Shown: positions 60,087-64,000 of the stretch, piece by piece | Layout of the letters: the number at the start of each line of letters is the position of its first letter | Numbering within the stretch: the first letter of the stretch is position 1 | NCBI GenBank assembly: GCA_937958185.1 | Contig: CALFFN010000003.1 | Span: forward strand, 1-64,000 | Length of the DNA stretch: 64,000 nt | Origin: an uncultured Neglectibacter sp. | GTDB taxonomy: Bacteria; Bacillota; Clostridia; Oscillospirales; Acutalibacteraceae | Direction: 5' to 3' | Notes under the pieces: model-generated | Told to the model about the DNA's origin: nothing | The model's database searches: none | The model's input: the letters and a program-made list of their open reading frames with translations, nothing else | Translations under genes and position numbers: made by a program

Positions 60087-61283
60087 TTAGATGTTTTTCA
60101 TCTGCTTGTAAGAAAACCGCAGGGGGGTGCTGCGCTTCAAGCGGAAGCCGTCGCTTTCCTTTCTGCGCATATACACACTTTGCACCAGTCCGAAGCCCAG
60201 GTACAAACAGGCGGCGGAAGAACCTCCGGCGCTGAAAAACGGCAGCGTTACGCCCATGGCGGGAAGAATGGCAAGGCACATTCCGATGTTGGAAACGGTC
60301 TGGAGCGCGATCATGCCGAAAAAGCCGAAGCAGATATACTTTCCCAGATCATCTCGAGCGGAATGGGCTACATGGAGCACCTTCAGCATAAAGAGCAGCA
60401 ACAGCCCGATGATGAGCACACAGCCCCAGAAGCCCAATTCTTCTCCCGCCACGGAGAAAATGTAATCGCTTTGCTGAAAGGGAACGCTGTTGCTTGCCAC
60501 CCGGCTGCCCTCAAACAGCCCCTGTCCCTTCAGCCCGCCGCTGCCGATGGAAATGCGCCCCTGGTACTGCTGATAGCCGTCGTTTAGCTGTACGGAGGGG
60601 TCTTCCAAATTGAACACGGCGATAAAACGGTTCTTTTGATAGTCCCGCAGCACAAATTTCCACAAAATCGGCACCGCTCCCAGCACCAGCACCCCCAGCA
60701 CCGCGAAATACCGCAGCTTGATATCGGCGGCAAGGCTCATTGCAAGGAAAATGAAGAAAAACACCACCGACGCGCCAGTGTCGCCCTGTAATTCGCAGAG
60801 CAGAATGGGAACAAGGGCATGGAGAGCCAGAAAGACGACCTGGATCAATTCGTCTGTTTTTCCACGTTTTTGCACAGTATCCAGATGTTTGGCATAGGTA
60901 ATGATAAAAGCGATCTTTACCAGCTCGGAGGACTGAAAGGTCCTTCCACCAATATTGATCCACGCCTTTGCCGCTACACCACCGCCGCCGGTAACTTCTT
61001 CGCCGAACAGCATGGTATAAATCATCAGGAAAATGGAAAATCCCGCAATGAGATACCAGAAATTGGCGATTTCCATGTAATCGATAAACGATACAATCAC
61101 CGCGCCGGTCACACCCAGGGCGATCGCCAGCAGCTGTGTGCGGAAATAATTCGCTTCCGTCGCCCGGGAAACGCTTTTCAGCAAAACTAAGCTGTAAACG
61201 GAAATCGCCGCCAGCAGCAGCCAGAGAATGATATCCGCCCGCTTTACATAGTTGATAAATCCCTTAAAGCCTCTTTTTATCAT
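60087..61283 (-). CDS. rodA: RodA/FtsW-family SEDS glycosyltransferase
   Basis: Membrane peptidoglycan polymerase of 398 residues with about ten helices. The SEDS motifs are clear: WINIGGRTFQSSELVKIAFI (family form xxQPSE), an IGSGGLKGQGLFEGSR segment, PFQQSDYIFSVAGEELGFWG (FxxSDFIFAxxGEExGF) and TLPFFSAGGSS. The QSDYIF and short N-terminus favour RodA over FtsW. ATG 61283 follows AAAGGT. A single-gene unit. Confidence 0.9.
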   Translation of the reverse strand: MIKRGFKGFINYVKRADIILWLLLAAISVYSLVLLKSVSRATEANYFRTQLLAIALGVTGAVIVSFIDYMEIANFWYLIAGFSIFLMIYTMLFGEEVTGGGGVAAKAWINIGGRTFQSSELVKIAFIITYAKHLDTVQKRGKTDELIQVVFLALHALVPILLCELQGDTGASVVFFFIFLAMSLAADIKLRYFAVLGVLVLGAVPILWKFVLRDYQKNRFIAVFNLEDPSVQLNDGYQQYQGRISIGSGGLKGQGLFEGSRVASNSVPFQQSDYIFSVAGEELGFWGCVLIIGLLLLFMLKVLHVAHSARDDLGKYICFGFFGMIALQTVSNIGMCLAILPAMGVTLPFFSAGGSSAACLYLGFGLVQSVYMRRKESDGFRLKRSTPLRFSYKQMKNI

Positions 61284-61326
61284 AAATTTGTACCTTTGTG
61301 TTTCAAAATGACTTCTTATGACCCAG

Positions 61327-61355
61327 AGTATAGCACAAAAAAAAATCCTCGGCAA
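61327..61355 (-). promoter_or_regulatory. Sigma-A promoter of rodA
   Basis: On the minus strand TTGCCG, 17-bp spacer, TATACT. Confidence 0.65.
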
Positions 61356-61373
61356 GTTTTTTCACCCTTAGTC

Positions 61374-61402
61374 TTTACTATTCCGGCAAGATACTTTATA
61401 AT
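61374..61402 (+). promoter_or_regulatory. Sigma-A promoter of fhs
   Basis: TTTACT, 17-bp spacer, TATAAT, divergent from the rodA promoter. Confidence 0.7.
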
Positions 61403-61465
61403 TCATAAAAGGAAACAGAAATCCGCGTTAATTTGGTTCGGTCAAAAAGACATGGAGGGATTAGT

Positions 61466-63142
61466 ATGCTGTCGGATATTGAAATCGCACAGGGGACAAA
61501 GCTGAGACCTGTCGCCGATATTGCGGCGGAGCTGGGGATCCGGGAGGAAGAACTGGAGCTGTACGGAAGATACAAGGCAAAAATCAATGAAAGCGCTTTT
61601 GCCCGTTTGGAAACAAATCCTGACGGCAAGCTGATCCTTGTCACCGCCATCAATCCCACTCCTGCCGGGGAGGGAAAGACCACCACCACCGCCGGGCTTG
61701 GAGAGGCCATGGCAAAAATCGGGAAAAACGCCATCATCGCTCTGCGGGAACCCTCTCTCGGACCTGTGTTCGGCGTAAAGGGCGGCGCCGCCGGCGGCGG
61801 ATATGCCCAGGTCTTGCCCATGGAGGACATCAATCTCCATTTTACCGGGGATATGCACGCCATTACATCTGCCAACAACCTCTGCTGCGCCATGCTGGAC
61901 AACCATATGCAGCAGGGAAATGTGCTGGGAATCGACCCCCGGCGCATTCTCATCAAGCGCTGTCTCGATATGAACGACCGGGCGCTGCGGAACATCGTGG
62001 TCGGTCTGGGCGGGAAGATCAACGGCGTTCCCAGGGAGGACGGCTTTATCATCACCGTGGCTTCCGAAGTCATGGCGATCCTCTGCCTGGCAAAGGATAT
62101 GAACGATCTGAAGGAGCGGCTGGGCAATATCCTCATCGCCTATACCTACAGCGGGACGCCTGTCTACGCCAGAGATATCAAGGCGGAGGGCGCCATGGCG
62201 GCTCTGCTGCGGGACGCGGTGAACCCCAATCTGGTACAGACTATCGAAGGGACGCCTGCCATCATGCACGGCGGACCTTTCGCCAACATCGCCCATGGCT
62301 GCAACTCTGTCAGGGCTACCCGGCTGGCGCTGAAGCTGGCAGACTACTGCATTACGGAAGCCGGCTTCGGCTCCGATCTGGGCGCGGAAAAATTCATGGA
62401 TATCAAATGCCGCATGGCTGGGCTTGCGCCTTCCTGCGTAGTGGTAGTCGCTACAGTCCGGGCACTGAAATATAACGGCGGCGTTGCCAAAGCCGAGCTG
62501 GCTGCTGAAAATGTAGAAGCGCTGAAAAAAGGCTCTGTGAACCTGAAAGCCCATGTGGAAAATATGCAGAAATTCGGCGTACCTGTCGTGGTGGCGATCA
62601 ACCGCTTCCATACGGACACCGACGCGGAGCTTCAGGTCATTGACGATTGCTGCAAGGAGCTGGGCGTGTCCTATGCGCTGTCCGAGGTGTTCGGCAAGGG
62701 CGGCGAGGGCGGCAAAGAGCTGGCGGAGACCATCTGCCGGGTGATCGACGAAAATGAGGGCAAAACGCATTTCGCGCCTATTTATCCCGATTCCTGCTCC
62801 ATTGAGGAAAAAATCGAGACCATTGCCAGGAAAATTTACGGCGCGGACGGCGTTCTCTTTACAAAGCAGGCTCAGAAATCCCTGAAAGAGATCAGAGAGC
62901 TTGGCGGCGACAAAATGCCCGTGTGTATTGCAAAGACCCAGTATTCCCTGTCTGATGACGCCGCTCTGCTGGGCAGACCCAGCGGGTTCCAGATCACTGT
63001 CCGCGATTTGAAGCTTTCCAGCGGCGCCGGTTTCGTGGTGGCGTACGCCGGAGATATTATGACCATGCCCGGTCTGCCGAAGGTTCCCGCGGCAGAGAAG
63101 ATCGACGTGGACGACAACGCCGTGATCCACGGGCTGTTCTGA
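61466..63142 (+). CDS. fhs: Formate-tetrahydrofolate ligase
   Basis: ATP-dependent formation of 10-formyl-tetrahydrofolate from formate, feeding purine synthesis and one-carbon metabolism in anaerobes. The 558 residues contain the P-loop TPAGEGKTTTTAGLGEA, a REPSLGPVFGVKGGAAGGGY segment and EAGFGSDLGAEKF. ATG 61466 follows GGAGGG. The stop overlaps tsaE by one base, an unusual partner suggesting one transcript. Confidence 0.96.
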   Translation: MLSDIEIAQGTKLRPVADIAAELGIREEELELYGRYKAKINESAFARLETNPDGKLILVTAINPTPAGEGKTTTTAGLGEAMAKIGKNAIIALREPSLGPVFGVKGGAAGGGYAQVLPMEDINLHFTGDMHAITSANNLCCAMLDNHMQQGNVLGIDPRRILIKRCLDMNDRALRNIVVGLGGKINGVPREDGFIITVASEVMAILCLAKDMNDLKERLGNILIAYTYSGTPVYARDIKAEGAMAALLRDAVNPNLVQTIEGTPAIMHGGPFANIAHGCNSVRATRLALKLADYCITEAGFGSDLGAEKFMDIKCRMAGLAPSCVVVVATVRALKYNGGVAKAELAAENVEALKKGSVNLKAHVENMQKFGVPVVVAINRFHTDTDAELQVIDDCCKELGVSYALSEVFGKGGEGGKELAETICRVIDENEGKTHFAPIYPDSCSIEEKIETIARKIYGADGVLFTKQAQKSLKEIRELGGDKMPVCIAKTQYSLSDDAALLGRPSGFQITVRDLKLSSGAGFVVAYAGDIMTMPGLPKVPAAEKIDVDDNAVIHGLF

Positions 63143-63576
63143 TGGACCGTAAATTTGTGACCTCGTCTGCCGCGGAAACGGCGGCGCTTGCCGCCAGGCT
63201 GGCACAACAGCTGAAAGGCGGGGAAGTGTTGGCGTTCACCGGGGGAATGGGCATGGGGAAAACCGCGTTTACCGCCGGGCTGGTAGAAGGGCTGGACGGG
63301 GGAAATGTGGTCAGCAGCCCCACCTTTGCGCTGGTAAACGAATATCCCGGCAGACTGACAGTGGAGCATTTTGACATGTACCGTATCACAGGCTGGGACG
63401 ATCTGTACTCTACCGGGTTTTTCGATTATCTGGACACGGACTGCGTGTTGGTGATAGAATGGAGCGAGAACGTGGAAGCCGCCCTGCCGGAAGACGCCAT
63501 ACACATTGACATTCGACCGGGAGAAACGGATACTGAGAGAGTGATTACCATTGATGGCTGGGAGGGGGAACTGTAG
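63142..63576 (+). CDS. tsaE: tRNA threonylcarbamoyladenosine biosynthesis ATPase TsaE
   Basis: P-loop protein of 144 residues needed with TsaB and TsaD for t6A37 in tRNAs reading ANN codons. Walker A is GGMGMGKTAF, followed by SSPTFALVNEYPG and HFDMYRI, with WSENVEAALPED late in the protein. Its neighbour tsaB starts one base after its stop. Confidence 0.95.
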   Translation: MDRKFVTSSAAETAALAARLAQQLKGGEVLAFTGGMGMGKTAFTAGLVEGLDGGNVVSSPTFALVNEYPGRLTVEHFDMYRITGWDDLYSTGFFDYLDTDCVLVIEWSENVEAALPEDAIHIDIRPGETDTERVITIDGWEGEL

Positions 63577-63577
63577 C

Positions 63578-64000
63578 ATGTTGGTTTTAGCGATAGAATC
63601 TTCGGCTTCCGCTGCCTCCGCCGCCATTTTGGAAGATGGCAGGCTGCTGGGAGAGAGCTTTGTCAATACAAAGCAGACCCACAGCCAGACCCTGCTGCCC
63701 ATGGTGGAACAGCTGCTGCGCTCCCTGGGAAAAGCCTGTGCTGATTTTGACGTGATGGCTGTCACAAACGGTCCCGGTTCCTTTACCGGCGTGCGGATCG
63801 GCGTATCCTGTATCAAAGGTCTGGCAATGCCCAATGAAACGCCCTGCTGCGGGATTTCCACTTTGGAAGCCATCGCCATGCCGGGACGGTATTATGAGGG
63901 CTGTATTATCTGCGCCGTGATGGACGCCCGCTGCGGGCAGGTCTATAACGCGCTGTTCCAGGTGACAAATGAAAAGCTCTGCCGCCTGACGCCTGACAGG
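63578..64000 (+). CDS. tsaB: tRNA threonylcarbamoyladenosine biosynthesis protein TsaB (partial, cut by window end)
   Basis: The first 141 codons of a TsaB-type protein are present. They show the ASKHA-fold start MLVLAIESSASAASAAIL, the THSQTLLPM segment and the family signature VTNGPGSFTGVRIGVS. The reading frame is open at position 64000. TsaB scaffolds TsaD in t6A synthesis. GGAGGGGGAA lies before the start, within the end of tsaE. Confidence 0.93.
   Translation, partial: MLVLAIESSASAASAAILEDGRLLGESFVNTKQTHSQTLLPMVEQLLRSLGKACADFDVMAVTNGPGSFTGVRIGVSCIKGLAMPNETPCCGISTLEAIAMPGRYYEGCIICAVMDARCGQVYNALFQVTNEKLCRLTPDR

Noticed and set aside
61442..63205. 587-codon open frame on the minus strand across fhs and tsaE
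   Set aside because: Antisense shadow; it would cover the fhs start and has no ribosome site or recognisable domain.

Overview
The window reads as chromosomal core DNA of a spore-forming, Gram-positive Clostridia member, most like the Oscillospiraceae/Ruminococcaceae. The signs are a CtsR-McsA-McsB-ClpC operon, SepF/YlmH/DivIVA division genes, sporulation genes (yunB, ytvI), formate-tetrahydrofolate ligase, sigma-A promoters with 17-bp spacers, and GC content slightly above one half. No phage, insertion sequence, CRISPR array or defence island is visible. The species cannot be named from the sequence alone.

Layout. 1-330: hairpin-rich repeats, a tRNA-like 3' tail and a terminator. 480-7085: phosphate regulon, pstS-pstC-pstA-pstB-phoU plus a PhoP/PhoR two-component system, with an 11-bp-spaced PhoP-type box. 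7375-11466: yunB, ligA, galK. 11500-20492: miaB, ylbF, mutS, a methyltransferase, a ParB-like protein, mutL, miaA. 20482-24815: HlyD-like adaptor, yggS, sepF, ylmH, divIVA. 24859-26905: lspA, rluD, a ComEA-like protein. 26930-35075 (minus): ppx, ppk1, pfkA, sugar-phosphate isomerase, pepT and an oxidoreductase, probably one operon. 35144-37499: tRNA-Ser(GGA), a Nudix hydrolase, asnS. 37542-39112: ECF sigma factor and a membrane partner. 39130-45256: PurF-like protein lacking the glutaminase cysteine, subgroup Ic aminotransferase, ytvI, a small XRE regulator, pncB. 45266-47587: an AT-richer SLH/SH3/GH24 cell-wall protein. 47661-48004: RNase P RNA. 48066-52058: nitroreductase, a second oxidoreductase/isomerase pair, YitT protein. 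52066-54701: HD hydrolase plus an ABC exporter whose two genes overlap by 140 bp. 54712-55335: TSCPD protein and a 45-residue Cys/Gly-rich peptide. 55414-60072: CtsR regulon. 60087-64000: rodA/ftsW, fhs, tsaE and the start of tsaB.

Functionally the window joins phosphate uptake (pst/pho) and polyphosphate turnover (ppk/ppx), mismatch repair with tRNA modification (miaB, miaA, tsaE/tsaB), septum placement and wall synthesis, and protein quality control by arginine phosphorylation. The least ordinary items are the acidic/basic dual-coded overlap between the ABC ATPase and permease, the PurF paralogue without its catalytic cysteine, the GH24 lysozyme with an SH3 module inserted into it, and the tiny Cys-rich membrane peptide behind a sigma-K-like promoter.
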